Below are positions 1 to 8,686 of a stretch of DNA of 64,000 bases, piece after piece. Where the stretch lies: assembly GCA_020630695.1 (NCBI GenBank), contig JAHDIS010000002.1, positions 56,606 through 120,605 on the forward strand, in the 5' to 3' direction. The position numbers and the translations under genes were made by a program. The stretch's first letter is position 1. Each line of letters begins with the position of its first letter. The notes under the pieces are model-generated. The model saw only the letters and a program-made list of their open reading frames with translations, made no database searches and had not been told where the DNA came from. This stretch comes from Paracoccaceae bacterium (GTDB lineage: Bacteria > Pseudomonadota > Alphaproteobacteria > Rhodobacterales > Rhodobacteraceae).

Positions 1-345
1 TTCGGGTTTCCGCAACGCTCACCCTATGTCGCTGCCAAATGGGGGATCGTGGGGATGACCAAGGCGCTGGCATCTGAATTGGGTCCTGCCGGCGTGCGCG
101 TGAACGCGATTTGCCCCGGCGCTGTCGAAGGCCCGCGCATGGATCGCGTCATCGAAATGGAAGCACAGGCACGGGGCGTTGATCGAGACGACGTGCGCCG
201 CGGCTTTTCCGAAGGTGCAGCCCTGCGGCGCTTTGTAACCGCCGAAGACGTCGCGGCCATGGCGCTCTTTCTCGCTTCTCCCGGCGCATCATCCATCACC
301 GGTCAGGCCATGGCCGTGGACGGCCACACAGAACGATTTGTCTGA
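1..345 (+). CDS. Short-chain dehydrogenase/reductase, 3' part only
   Basis: This is the C-terminal part of an NAD(P)-dependent SDR oxidoreductase; the 5' end lies outside the window. The frame is open from base 1, and the first residues include YVAAK, which supplies the catalytic Tyr and Lys of the YxxxK motif. It is followed by the usual helix (GMTKALASEL), the VRVNAICPG stretch after the active site, and a C-terminal VDGHTERFV tail where classical SDRs have VDGG. About 114 residues are visible, less than half of the usual 250. The substrate cannot be told from this part. It is convergent with rplY. Confidence 0.9.
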   Translation, partial: FGFPQRSPYVAAKWGIVGMTKALASELGPAGVRVNAICPGAVEGPRMDRVIEMEAQARGVDRDDVRRGFSEGAALRRFVTAEDVAAMALFLASPGASSITGQAMAVDGHTERFV

Positions 346-426
346 TACGGCGTAAACTAACTGTGCGGCACTGCACCTGCTAAGGCTTTGGCCACAGATC
401 CACACCACTCAATCGAGAAGACAAAG

Positions 427-454
427 AAAAACCCCTGCCGGCTGGCAGGGGTTT
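427..454 (-). terminator. Intrinsic terminator of rplY
   Basis: On the minus strand an 11-bp stem (AAACCCCTGCC pairing with GGCAGGGGTTT, four-base loop) is followed directly by a T-rich run. It lies about 30 bases past the rplY stop codon. The plus-strand side has no T run, so it serves rplY and not the SDR gene. Confidence 0.85.
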
Positions 455-481
455 CCATCAGGTTGCCGATTGGCGAACTGA

Positions 482-1123
482 TTATTCTTCGGCTGCGGGT
501 GCTGCCTCTTCGGCCTCTGCCTCATCGTCTTCTTCGTTCTCTGCAGAACGCAGACCGGACGGAGCCGAAATGTTCGCGATCACGAAATCCCGATCAATGG
601 TCGGCTTGGCGCCGCTCGGCAAATCAACCGAGGAAATCGTCACGGTGTCGCCGACTTCCAGACCGGTCAGATCGACCTCGATCTTTTCAGGGATGTCACC
701 GGCTGTAACGCGCAGTTCGACTTCTGGACGAACGATGGTCAGAACGCCACCTTTCTTGATGCCGGGCGCGGCTTCTTCGTTCAGGAATTCAACCGGAATG
801 AAGAGGTTCACCTTTGAGGTGCGGCGCAGGCGCATCAGGTCCAGGTGCGTTGGCAGGTCTTTTACGACGTCACGCTGAACATCGCGGCAGATCACGCGCA
901 CATCGTCGTGGCCTTCAATCTTGAGATTGAAAAGCGTCGACTTGAACCGTCCGGCCTTCAGGCGCTTGAACAGCGTGTTGAACGGGATGTTGATGGGAAG
1001 CGGGTCTGCGTCGCCACCAAATACAATGCCAGGAACCATGCCGTCGCGGCGTGCTTGACGAGCGGCGCCCTTGCCTGTCCCCGTCCGTTCCGTAGCTTCG
1101 AGATCAGGAATCTCACCAGCCAT
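482..1123 (-). CDS. rplY: 50S ribosomal protein L25 / general stress protein Ctc
   Basis: L25 of the long CTC type binds 5S rRNA in the large ribosomal subunit. The 213-residue product starts [19 protein letters not shown] and has the [13 protein letters not shown] segment typical of the N-terminal 5S-binding domain (about residues 1-95). A TL5/CTC beta domain follows (about 100-190), then a very acidic Glu/Asp/Ala tail, common in alphaproteobacteria. The open frame continues upstream, but the residues before this Met do not resemble L25, so position 1123 is chosen as the start. In many alphaproteobacteria rplY is followed directly by pth; here pth lies 11.8 kb away on the other strand. Confidence 0.96.
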   Translation of the reverse strand: MAGEIPDLEATERTGTGKGAARQARRDGMVPGIVFGGDADPLPINIPFNTLFKRLKAGRFKSTLFNLKIEGHDDVRVICRDVQRDVVKDLPTHLDLMRLRRTSKVNLFIPVEFLNEEAAPGIKKGGVLTIVRPEVELRVTAGDIPEKIEVDLTGLEVGDTVTISSVDLPSGAKPTIDRDFVIANISAPSGLRSAENEEDDEAEAEEAAPAAEE

Positions 1124-1268
1124 GATATATCTCCAATTTGTCTGTCGGGGTGCCTCCAAGGCTGTCACCCCGCGTGAAGCCGTGCGCGTAGACCGGATTG
1201 GCCCAGATGGCAAGCAGATTCGCGCAATTTGGCTGGACCGGAACCCCAATGCGTGGCACTCGGCACCC

Positions 1269-2420
1269 ATGACGATGCTGCGTGATCTTTACACAAGCCG
1301 CGGGCCTGCGGCGGCCTTTGCTTCGGTTGGGCTATACTGGGGTGCGTTCGGCGCGCTGGTCCCGGATCTCAAGCCGCAGGTCGGGCTGAGCGATGGCGCT
1401 TTCGGGCTGGCCATGTTGGTGTCCACCTTCGGCGCTCTGTTGGCCATGTGGCTGGCGCCCCGAGTTGAACGCGCGCTTGGGATCAGAGTTTTGCCGGTGC
1501 TGGCCTTCGCCATGCTGCTTGCCTTTCTGACACCCGGTCTGAGTTGGAACGGCGTTACCTTTGCCATCGCGATGACGCTTGCGGCCATGGCATCTGGCAC
1601 GTTGGATGTTTCCATGAATGCGCGCCTGTCTATCCTCGAAGGGCGGCTGGGCGTATCATTGATGAACCTGAACCATGGCGTCTTTTCCGTCGCCTATGCC
1701 TGCTCGGCCCTTACCACCGGATTGGCCAGAGAAGCCGGCTGGACGCCCTTCGCAGTCTTTGCCACGCTTGGCCTTGCGACCCTTGCCCTGATGATCCAGA
1801 TGGTCGCCGCGCCCGTGCAAGATGCCCGGGCGGACAGCGACGCCCCGCCCCCGGCGCGGCTATCCCCGCTGTTGTTGATCCCGGGAGGGCTGATCATCCT
1901 GATCGCGTTTCTGGCCGAACAGGGCACGGAAGGCTGGTCCGCCCTGCATCTCGAACGCGGCTTGGGTGCAGGCGCGGCACAAGGTGCGTTAGGACCGGCT
2001 ATTCTGGGTATCACGATGGCGATTGGCCGGCTTTCCGGCCACGTCGTTGCGCACCGCGTTTCCGAAGCAATTGTGATTGGTCTTGCTTCTGCACTATGTG
2101 CCGCCGGTGCCTTCATCGCGGCGTTTGCTAGCGGTTTGCTAGTGGCATACCTCGGTTTTGCCATGCTGGGCTTGGGCGTTTCCGTGGTCGCGCCGATGGC
2201 TTTTTCATGGGTCGGTCGTCTGGTGCCAGAAGACCGCAAGGCGCTCGCAATCAGCCGGATCGCGGTTCTGGGATATGCCGGGTTCTTCGTTGGCCCGCCC
2301 ATGATGGGCGGCCTGTCCGAAGCCTTTGGCCTGCATATGTCCTTTGCAGCCGTTGGCGCGCTCGTACTGATAATCCCGCTTGTTTTGGTGCCGGTTCTAT
2401 CCCGGCAAAAATCTGCCTGA
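1269..2420 (+). CDS. Major facilitator superfamily transporter (YbjJ-like)
   Basis: A 383-residue integral membrane protein of the major facilitator superfamily with about 11-12 hydrophobic segments. It begins [20 protein letters not shown] and has a [12 protein letters not shown] stretch after the first segment, as in YbjJ-type carriers. The mid-protein loop (near residues 180-195) is charged and Pro-rich. The substrate is unknown; relatives are often annotated as sugar or drug exporters without proof. The upstream open frame overlaps the rplY promoter side and looks non-coding, so ATG 1269 (or 1275) is preferred. The ribosome site is weak. It is divergent from rplY across 145 bases. Confidence 0.85.
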   Translation: MTMLRDLYTSRGPAAAFASVGLYWGAFGALVPDLKPQVGLSDGAFGLAMLVSTFGALLAMWLAPRVERALGIRVLPVLAFAMLLAFLTPGLSWNGVTFAIAMTLAAMASGTLDVSMNARLSILEGRLGVSLMNLNHGVFSVAYACSALTTGLAREAGWTPFAVFATLGLATLALMIQMVAAPVQDARADSDAPPPARLSPLLLIPGGLIILIAFLAEQGTEGWSALHLERGLGAGAAQGALGPAILGITMAIGRLSGHVVAHRVSEAIVIGLASALCAAGAFIAAFASGLLVAYLGFAMLGLGVSVVAPMAFSWVGRLVPEDRKALAISRIAVLGYAGFFVGPPMMGGLSEAFGLHMSFAAVGALVLIIPLVLVPVLSRQKSA

Positions 2421-2507
2421 GCCCTGACCTCCCCCTCAATGGAATCCGCCTTACGCTGTACGCTGGTGGTCGCTATAGTCGACGCTGTAACTCAGCGAAG
2501 TGGCAGG

Positions 2508-3452
2508 ATGCGCAGCAAATCTCATTGTCTTGGCTTGATTGTGGCAGGCGCCCTGATCTGGGTCTCGCCCCCGAGTGCCGAGGCCTGCGCGTTCCATGGC
2601 TATACCCCAAATCCGACGTTGGTTGATATCCTGTTGGCAACCGAACAGGCTGTGATTGCTGTTCCGGATGCCGCCAATCCCAATGTCTACAGACCTGTAA
2701 CAACACTGTCCGGACCCAGTGTATCCGAGCTTCCGATCCCGCCCAGCCAAGGATTTTTGCTGCAGGTGGTCGGTCGCCCGGACGCCAGTGTGTTGTTGGC
2801 ACGCGACGGCGCCTACGGCCCATGGCTGGAAGTTGCCGTTCTGGACGACCGCTATCGCGCCTTGATCGAATTGATCATGCAAAGGCAATCAGCATGGCTT
2901 TATGGCGACGAAAAAGCCCGCCTCGCGACCTTTGCCAAGCGTGTCAACGATCCCAGCCCCGGAATACGCCGCCTCGCATTGCGGGAACTTGACCGTGCAC
3001 CCTATGGATCGCTCGATCAGGTGCGTGTCCCAAAAATCAAAACACTGCGCCAAGATCTGCAAACCGGCAACGCAGACCTGAGGCCCATTCGCATTTTGCT
3101 TGCAGGTCTATCAGGCGATCGCAGTTTCACGCCCTTGCTGTTGGATGGGTTGGACAAGGCTATTGCAAAGGACAAGGCCTATCTCGGCGCTTACGCAACC
3201 GCCTTGATCGAGCTTGAAGGCAAATCCGCGGTGAACGACATCATCGCCCGCCACCTTCAAAACGACGCTTTGCCTAGTCAGGTTCAGGCAAAACTGCTCG
3301 AAGCTTTGGCCATCCAGTACAAAACAGCGCCTGCCGCGCTCAGACGATACATCGCCCGTGAGGCTGCAAAACTCGTGCGTGCCAAACCAGAACTCGCGGA
3401 TATGGCGGCCCAAAAATTCGGATTCTCGGACGGCTGGCGGATCACCAAATAG
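2508..3452 (+). CDS. Exported helical-repeat (HEAT-like) protein, function unknown
   Basis: A 314-residue protein with a signal peptide (MRSKSHCLGLIVAGALIWVS, likely cleavage after SAEA). The mature N-terminus starts CAFHGYTPNPTLVDILLATE, and its Cys right after the cleavage site could be a disulfide partner or a heme/thiol ligand. From about residue 145 the sequence is a series of amphipathic helices with short charged turns, resembling HEAT/ARM repeats. The ATG at 2508 is chosen because it has a GGCAGG ribosome site and exposes the signal peptide at the N-terminus; an in-frame start at 2439 would bury it. I do not recognise the family, and the neighbours give no clue. Confidence 0.7.
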   Translation: MRSKSHCLGLIVAGALIWVSPPSAEACAFHGYTPNPTLVDILLATEQAVIAVPDAANPNVYRPVTTLSGPSVSELPIPPSQGFLLQVVGRPDASVLLARDGAYGPWLEVAVLDDRYRALIELIMQRQSAWLYGDEKARLATFAKRVNDPSPGIRRLALRELDRAPYGSLDQVRVPKIKTLRQDLQTGNADLRPIRILLAGLSGDRSFTPLLLDGLDKAIAKDKAYLGAYATALIELEGKSAVNDIIARHLQNDALPSQVQAKLLEALAIQYKTAPAALRRYIAREAAKLVRAKPELADMAAQKFGFSDGWRITK

Positions 3453-3503
3453 AAAAGACCCTGATCGTAAAGGGCTGCGTTTCGTCCTGATCAGAAGCGC
3501 ATG

Positions 3504-3536
3504 AAAAAAGCCGGACACCTTGCAGCGCCCGGCTTT
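3504..3536 (-). terminator. Terminator of the inositol-type ABC operon
   Basis: On the minus strand AAAGCCGG and CCGGCTTT form an 8-bp stem around a 14-base loop, followed by TTTTTT. It lies 24 bases past the ATPase stop codon, at the end of the operon. Confidence 0.8.
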
Positions 3537-3559
3537 GCTAAACTTGGTGCTGTTCTTGC

Positions 3560-4342
3560 TCAGGCCGCGTCTTCGTAGCCTTCTTGTGTCTTAGCACCCG
3601 TGATATAGGCCACCACGTCTTCGCCCGTGACATCTTCGTTCTTGATATCAAGATTGGCGCAAATGCGGCCACGGCGGAACACGACAACCCGATCCACCAA
3701 GTCAAAAACCTGACGCATGTTGTGGCTGATCAGGATCAGCGGCTCTCCGTCCGCCTTGAGCTGGCGAACGATGTTTTCCACCTGCGCAGTTTCCTGCACA
3801 CCCAACGCTGCTGTCGGCTCATCCATGATCGTCAGCTTTGAGTGGAAGGACGCCGTACGCGCAATGGCCACACACTGCCGTTGCCCACCTGACATATATT
3901 GGATCGTGTTGCGGATGTTGGGGATCTTTACCCCTGTCTTTTGCAACGCATCCAGCGTGTCCTGCCGCATCGCCTTGTAGTCGAGAAAGCGAAACGGCCC
4001 CAACCAGTTCCATTTTGTTTTCTCACGGCCAAGAAACAGGTTGTCGGGAACATCCAGATGGTCTGCCAAGGCAAGCGTCTGGAACACTGCCTCGATGCCT
4101 GCTTCGCGTGCATCAAGCGGTCCGGCAAAGTTGACGGGCTGGCCATCAAAAATGACCTCACCGCGTGTGCGTTGTTCCACGCCTGTGATCTGGCGGACAA
4201 AGGTGGATTTACCTGCGCCATTGTCCCCCATGATCGCCACATGCTCGCCCTTGCGCAGGACAAAGTTGGCATCTTCCAAGGCATGCACGCCGCCGTAGTG
4301 CTTGGTCAGCCCACGGGTTTCGAGAATGATATCGTCACTCAT
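3560..4342 (-). CDS. Sugar ABC transporter ATP-binding protein (inositol type)
   Basis: Cytoplasmic ATPase of a CUT2-type carbohydrate importer, 260 residues, with a single nucleotide-binding domain rather than the double domain of RbsA-like proteins. Walker A is GDNGAGKST (39-47), the signature is MSGGQRQ (150-156) and Walker B is LTIMDEP (170-176), followed by the H-loop ISHNM. Single-domain ATPases of this kind accompany inositol transporters (IatA) and FrcA-like systems. It is the last gene of the operon, 14 bases after the permease, and is closed by a terminator. The inositol assignment rests mainly on the permease next door. Confidence 0.9.
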   Translation of the reverse strand: MSDDIILETRGLTKHYGGVHALEDANFVLRKGEHVAIMGDNGAGKSTFVRQITGVEQRTRGEVIFDGQPVNFAGPLDAREAGIEAVFQTLALADHLDVPDNLFLGREKTKWNWLGPFRFLDYKAMRQDTLDALQKTGVKIPNIRNTIQYMSGGQRQCVAIARTASFHSKLTIMDEPTAALGVQETAQVENIVRQLKADGEPLILISHNMRQVFDLVDRVVVFRRGRICANLDIKNEDVTGEDVVAYITGAKTQEGYEDAA

Positions 4343-4356
4343 GATCTGTTGCCCCT

Positions 4357-5442
4357 CTATGATCGCGCCGAAGCGCTACGCTGACGCCATTGGTCAAGTA
4401 CAACCGCGCCGATGATGATCCCACCCATGGCCATAAGCTGATAGAAAGCATCGAGCTTGATATAGGTAAAACCGGACTGGATCACGCCAAAGACCATCGC
4501 CCCCAGCACCGTACCGATGATCGACCCACGGCCGCCGGTCAGGCTCACGCCGCCAATGACGGCCATGGCAATGGCGAACAATTCATAGAACTGTCCCATG
4601 CCTGTCTGTGCCGTCAGGTTCTTCGAACTCAGGATGATCGCCGCAAAGGCCGCCAGCATGGACGCGATCATGTAGACCATGACCTTGTGGCGTTTGACGT
4701 TGATCCCCGACATACGCGCTGCAGCCTCGTTGGAACCGATGGCATAGGTGTGTTTACCATAAACCGTATATTTCAGAACAACGTGGAACAGCAGCGCCAA
4801 CAGCAGGAACCAGAAGACCGGCATCATACCAGATCCGAGCCAGGCAAACTGATCGGTCGGAAATGAAACAGGCTGGCCACGTGTCCACCACTGCGCGATA
4901 CCGCGGCAAATCAGGAACATGCCCAGCGTCGCAATGAACGGTGGAATCCCGGTGAATGCGATGAGCGAGCCGTTTATGAGCCCGATAAAGGCCCCGAATA
5001 AAAGCCCGACTAATATGGGAACCAGAACAGGCAGATCGAAGGCCCAGGCCCCGAACACCGCTTTTGGATTCGGGTTTCCGTTCACCAATTCCGTTTGGGC
5101 AAACGACATAACGATCATCGCCGCGGCGCCAACCAAAGGCCCGGAAGACAGATCGATCCCGCCCGAAATGATGACCTGCGTTACGCCCAGCGCGATGATC
5201 CCGATGATTGAGACCTGCAAGATAATGATCTTGATGCGCGCAATGTTCAGGATTGTACCATCCCGCTTTGTGTTGAAATCGAACAGCATCGACTGGCCCT
5301 TCATGTAGGGCAAAAGCTGTCCGAGCGCTTCGAAGACCAACACGATGATGATCAGCGCAAAGAAGATGTTTAGTTCGTTTGGCCAGGCTTTTTTGGATTT
5401 GTCATATTTCAATCCACCGATGCCGTCGGAATGATTGGACAT
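4357..5442 (-). CDS. Sugar ABC transporter permease, IatP (myo-inositol)-like
   Basis: Inner-membrane permease of 361 residues with about ten hydrophobic helices, CUT2 (RbsC-like) family. It starts with a soluble stretch (GGLKYDKSKKAWPNELNIF) as in the rhizobial inositol permease IatP. Conserved segments include VIISGGIDLSSGPLVG, GIPPFIATLGM and YAIGSNEAAARMSGINV. From memory the match to IatP is close, so myo-inositol is the best substrate guess; ribose or another cyclitol remains possible. AAGGAG lies 8 bases before the ATG. A strong hairpin separates it from the upstream binding-protein gene. Confidence 0.9.
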   Translation of the reverse strand: MSNHSDGIGGLKYDKSKKAWPNELNIFFALIIIVLVFEALGQLLPYMKGQSMLFDFNTKRDGTILNIARIKIIILQVSIIGIIALGVTQVIISGGIDLSSGPLVGAAAMIVMSFAQTELVNGNPNPKAVFGAWAFDLPVLVPILVGLLFGAFIGLINGSLIAFTGIPPFIATLGMFLICRGIAQWWTRGQPVSFPTDQFAWLGSGMMPVFWFLLLALLFHVVLKYTVYGKHTYAIGSNEAAARMSGINVKRHKVMVYMIASMLAAFAAIILSSKNLTAQTGMGQFYELFAIAMAVIGGVSLTGGRGSIIGTVLGAMVFGVIQSGFTYIKLDAFYQLMAMGGIIIGAVVLDQWRQRSASARS

Positions 5443-5480
5443 ATTTGCACTCCTTGCGTCAGGGCATGTCCGCGTTGATC

Positions 5481-5511
5481 AAAAAGGCAGAGCGGTCGAA
5501 ACCGCTCCGCC
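5481..5511 (-). terminator. Hairpin between binding-protein and permease genes
   Basis: On the minus strand an 11-bp stem (one A-C mismatch) with a TTCG tetraloop is followed by TTTTT, 20 bases past the binding-protein stop codon. It fits a partial terminator or 3' mRNA stabiliser that keeps binding-protein levels above those of the membrane parts. Confidence 0.75.
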
Positions 5512-5530
5512 CGATTTTTCAGAACTCAGC

Positions 5531-6475
5531 TCAGTTCTTGTTGAGGAAATCCGCAACGTTGCCAGGTGTTACCAGCTTGAACGGAATGTAGACTTTCTGG
5601 TCCAGCTCTTCGCCGCGCGACAGCGCCAGCGCCGCATCAACAGAGCCGGAACCCTGACCGAATGCGTCCTGGAACACGGTCACGTCCAGATCACCCGCCT
5701 GCATCGCAACCAGCGCGTCCTGCGTTGCGTCAACACCGCCGACCTCGACATCAGCCATATCGATGCCCGAAGCCTTCATCGCCTGAATTGCACCAATCGC
5801 CATTTCGTCGTTGTTGGCGATGACGAAATCAAAGTCTTCGCCGGACGACAGCCAGTTGGTCATCAAATCCTGCGCCTTGTCGCGGGACCATTCGGCAGTC
5901 TGACGGTCGATGATGGTCATGAAGTTACACATGTCCATGCCGATCACGTCGTCGATGTCCTTGGTACGCTGGACTGCGGCCTGGTTGGAAAGCTGGCCCA
6001 TCAGGATGTAGCCCTTGGCGCCGCCCGCTTTGCCTGCGGCACGCAGATTGCGGCAGATCTGGAAGCTTTCCAGTGTGCCGGATTCGATTTCGTTGGATGC
6101 AACGAAAGCCTGATTGTCTGGCAGTTCGTTAACGTTGATTGGCTCACGGTTGACGTAAACCAGCGGAACACCGGCTGCTTCTGCTGCGGCGGTCATCGCC
6201 TGCGTGGCCGATGTATCAACAGCGTTGACGATGATCGCGTCCACACCGGATGCAACGAAGTTGTTGATCTGGTCCAGCTGCTTGGCAACGTCGTCCTGGG
6301 CATCTTCGACCTGCAGATCAACACCATCGAGGGACGCGGCGTGATCTGTCATGCCGTTGCGCATGACGGTCAGAAAGTTGTCGTCAAAACGCGCAATCGA
6401 AACCCCAATGGTTTCCGCCATTGCAGTTGTGCCCATCAAGGCGCTCAGGCCTGCAGCGACAAGAATTTTCTTCAT
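5531..6475 (-). CDS. Sugar ABC transporter periplasmic binding protein (inositol/ribose type)
   Basis: Periplasmic solute-binding protein of the RbsB/IbpA type (peripla_BP_4 fold), 314 residues. A clear signal peptide (MKKILVAAGLSALMGTTAMA) precedes mature ETIGVSIARFDDNFLTVMRN. The family's paired motifs for the two lobes are present, for example VDAIIVNAVDTSAT (cf. DAIIxxPxD in RbsB) and FVIANNDEMAIGAIQAMKASG. GGAGG sits just before the ATG at 6475, and residues upstream of this Met do not fit the family. It delivers sugar to the downstream permease and ATPase. Substrate likely myo-inositol by association. Confidence 0.92.
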   Translation of the reverse strand: MKKILVAAGLSALMGTTAMAETIGVSIARFDDNFLTVMRNGMTDHAASLDGVDLQVEDAQDDVAKQLDQINNFVASGVDAIIVNAVDTSATQAMTAAAEAAGVPLVYVNREPINVNELPDNQAFVASNEIESGTLESFQICRNLRAAGKAGGAKGYILMGQLSNQAAVQRTKDIDDVIGMDMCNFMTIIDRQTAEWSRDKAQDLMTNWLSSGEDFDFVIANNDEMAIGAIQAMKASGIDMADVEVGGVDATQDALVAMQAGDLDVTVFQDAFGQGSGSVDAALALSRGEELDQKVYIPFKLVTPGNVADFLNKN

Positions 6476-6554
6476 GGTAGTCCTCCCAATCGGGTGCCGG
6501 CTCACCCTTGTACACATGCCGGATGCCCCCACAGGGGCGGGTTGAAAGCCCCTC

Positions 6555-7373
6555 TCAGAAAGCATTGACCTTCAGAGAGTTGCGGATGAAATCGAATGAA
6601 GCGGCCAGTGATTTTTCTGGATCGCTCAGGGTATGAATGCTGGGTGCAAACGCCTCGACCGAGATTGGTCCGGTATAGCCGCCGTCAATCAGAGCCGTGA
6701 TTTGCTGGATATTGCCGAGCCGGTCCTTGGCATCCACCAAAACGCGATTTTCGTCTTCCAGCAGGTCTGCCGGCACCACGTGATCTGTCACACCCGAGAT
6801 ATGAACCAGCTTCGTATGCTGCGGAAAAAACTGGTCCTCTTCGGCCAGAAAGTGGTGGAAAGTGTCGTGCACAATTCCAAAGTGGTCCGTGCCGCCAACA
6901 GCTTCGATTGCATCCACCGCTTCGGTTTTGAACCGCAGCGACGAACGTGGGAACCCCAAAGGTTCGACCAACGCCGTCATCTCTGCTTCCTCAAGCAACG
7001 GACGAATTTCTCTGAGCGCGATACGAAGATTGGCCTGCCGTTCGCCGTTGCCCTGACCCGATCCGTCATTGCGAGGGATCAGGCTGATTGTTTCGGCGCC
7101 GATTGCCTTGGCGATCTTGATCAATGCGCGCACTTCAGCGGCCATTGCATCGGACCAAACGTTAAAAGGGTAAATCTGGCTCAGCCCCAAGACGCGCAGT
7201 CCCATTTCCTCGGCACGCGTTGCGACATCACGAAAGGAAGAGCCATCAAACAAAGGGCGCCCAAGATCATTGCGGAACTCGACGCCCGCGCAGCCAAGCG
7301 ACTTGGCAAGATCGAGCACGTCCTGCCAACGCAGGGAAGGCACCGACATATGATTGATTGCGAAAGGCACCAT
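6555..7373 (-). CDS. TIM-barrel sugar isomerase/epimerase (IolH/IolI-like)
   Basis: A xylose-isomerase-like TIM-barrel protein of 272 residues. It starts MVPFAINHMSVPSLRWQDVL and shows alternating strand-helix units, with metal-binding candidates in ALVEPLG (Glu), GIVHDTFHHF (His/Asp/His), LVHISGV and ISVEAFAP (Glu). Such proteins act on inosose or keto-sugar intermediates in inositol catabolism (IolE, IolI, IolH), which fits its place between the LacI gene and an inositol-type transporter. The exact reaction cannot be told. The start at 7373 has AAAAGG nearby; earlier in-frame starts exist at 7391 (ATG) and 7403 (GTG). Confidence 0.8.
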   Translation of the reverse strand: MVPFAINHMSVPSLRWQDVLDLAKSLGCAGVEFRNDLGRPLFDGSSFRDVATRAEEMGLRVLGLSQIYPFNVWSDAMAAEVRALIKIAKAIGAETISLIPRNDGSGQGNGERQANLRIALREIRPLLEEAEMTALVEPLGFPRSSLRFKTEAVDAIEAVGGTDHFGIVHDTFHHFLAEEDQFFPQHTKLVHISGVTDHVVPADLLEDENRVLVDAKDRLGNIQQITALIDGGYTGPISVEAFAPSIHTLSDPEKSLAASFDFIRNSLKVNAF

Positions 7374-7515
7374 GCCTTTTCGTCCCCCCATTTGGCGCGG
7401 CACCTTTGCGGCGTCTAAAGCGCGTCACTGCCGTTCAGTTGGGGTTGGCTGGCGATTCTGGTCAATCAAGGCTGAGATTTTTACGTCACGCCCGAAAGAT
7501 TCCGCCGGTCAGAAC

Positions 7516-7531
7516 TGATACTTTTGTATCA
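7516..7531. promoter_or_regulatory. LacI-type operator upstream of the sugar operon
   Basis: Perfect inverted repeat TGATAC-TTTT-GTATCA. Both arms are identical to those of the site at 8571-8586 next to the lacI start, so one regulator probably binds both. The last three bases are the lacI stop codon, placing the site about 140 bases upstream of the isomerase gene. Confidence 0.8.
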
Positions 7532-8560
7532 AAGGAATTCCGGCAAATGCAGTCGCGGATCCAGAAACAACTGCCCGCGCGGGCCACTGTCAGGGTCCGC
7601 AGAGACCTGCGCCATAATGGCGACCATACGGCGACAGATCGTATCGAGTGGGGTTCCGATAACCAAAGACACATACCCGTCTTCCAGCGCTGCACGCGAT
7701 TCCGGCGTGAGCTCATTAACCACCATGTTGATCTTTCCGGGAGGCCGCTCTTCCCTGAGTGCGGCGATCGCGCCTTCCATTCCGCCACCGGCGAGATAGA
7801 TGCCGCGCAAGTCGGGTTGCCGATCCAAAAGCTCCAGCGTCGCTTCGTAAGTCAATTGGCGTGTTTCAAGATTGACCAATGTGTCCAGCAGCTCAAACCG
7901 CGTGTCGGTTTCACGAAACTGAGTGCGAAACCCAGTTTCCCGCAACTCGTGCCCATGCCACCGATGGCCGCCAACAAACAAGGCGATCTTGCCCGGTTGT
8001 TTGATCGAAGTCATCAACATCTGCGCCGCTCCGCGCCCGATCTTGAGATTATTCATACCCAAATAACAACGCCTTAAACCCTGGGCGAAATCAGAAAATA
8101 GCGAAATGCACTCAACGCCATTTTCAGCCAGTGCTTTCACTTGGTCCGTTACAACATGATGGTTGACTGCGGTAGCGGCGATGCAATCTACCCGCTGGCC
8201 CAGTTCCGCAAGATGCGCCGCGACATCCGATGGCGCCTGCGATGGCGAAAAGACAATCTCGGCTTCGACGTTCGCCGTCTGGTGCGCTTGGGCGGCATGT
8301 TCGATCGCCCGAACCACATTCTGATAAAAGGCTTGCTTCTGTTTGTGCAAAACAAACCCAAGCCGCACTTTGGGGCGATCGTCCCGCGTCTCGCGAACCA
8401 GCAGGCGACGACCATGGTAGCCCACTCGCGCCGCCGCTTCGGTCACGCGTTTTACGGTTTCTTCGCGCACCACCGAACCACCGCCGACAACCCGGTTAAC
8501 GGTCGCAATACTGACGCCCGCCTCTCGGGCGACATCACGTAAAGTTGGTCGACGGGCCAT
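7529..8560 (-). CDS. LacI-family transcriptional regulator of the sugar operon
   Basis: A 343-residue LacI/GalR regulator. The N-terminal helix-turn-helix and hinge helix are plain (TLRDVAREAGVSIATVNRVV, residues about 5-24, then a GYHGRRLL linker), followed by a periplasmic-binding-like effector domain to the end. It lies first in the minus-strand sugar gene cluster. Identical-arm palindromes sit at its own start (8571-8586) and at its stop codon (7516-7531), which suggests autorepression and control of the downstream transport genes. ATG 8560 is preferred to 8587, because the longer start would place the operator inside the gene. The effector is likely inositol or a breakdown product. Confidence 0.93.
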   Translation of the reverse strand: MARRPTLRDVAREAGVSIATVNRVVGGGSVVREETVKRVTEAAARVGYHGRRLLVRETRDDRPKVRLGFVLHKQKQAFYQNVVRAIEHAAQAHQTANVEAEIVFSPSQAPSDVAAHLAELGQRVDCIAATAVNHHVVTDQVKALAENGVECISLFSDFAQGLRRCYLGMNNLKIGRGAAQMLMTSIKQPGKIALFVGGHRWHGHELRETGFRTQFRETDTRFELLDTLVNLETRQLTYEATLELLDRQPDLRGIYLAGGGMEGAIAALREERPPGKINMVVNELTPESRAALEDGYVSLVIGTPLDTICRRMVAIMAQVSADPDSGPRGQLFLDPRLHLPEFL

Positions 8561-8570
8561 GACACGCTCC

Positions 8571-8586
8571 TGATACAAAGGTATCA
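8571..8586. promoter_or_regulatory. LacI-type operator at the lacI/desaturase divergent promoter region
   Basis: Perfect inverted repeat TGATAC-AAAG-GTATCA, 10 bases before the lacI start codon. A further half site TGATAC lies at 8604-8609. It could control lacI itself and possibly the divergent desaturase gene. Confidence 0.8.
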
Positions 8587-8686
8587 ATCATGCATCTCAT
8601 TCATGATACATCAAGAGCTGAAATTTCGGTTAGCTCTAGGCGTAGGCACAGATCCCTTGCTAGCAATAGCGACAGGAGGATCTGCC

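Noticed and set aside
1124..1270. Upstream extension of the rplY frame
   Set aside because: The 49 extra residues do not resemble L25, and the frame runs into the start of the divergent transporter gene; MAGEIPDL at 1123 is the natural start.
5435..6568. A 377-codon plus-strand frame
   Set aside because: Antisense to the sugar-binding protein gene, which has a signal peptide, ribosome site and family motifs.
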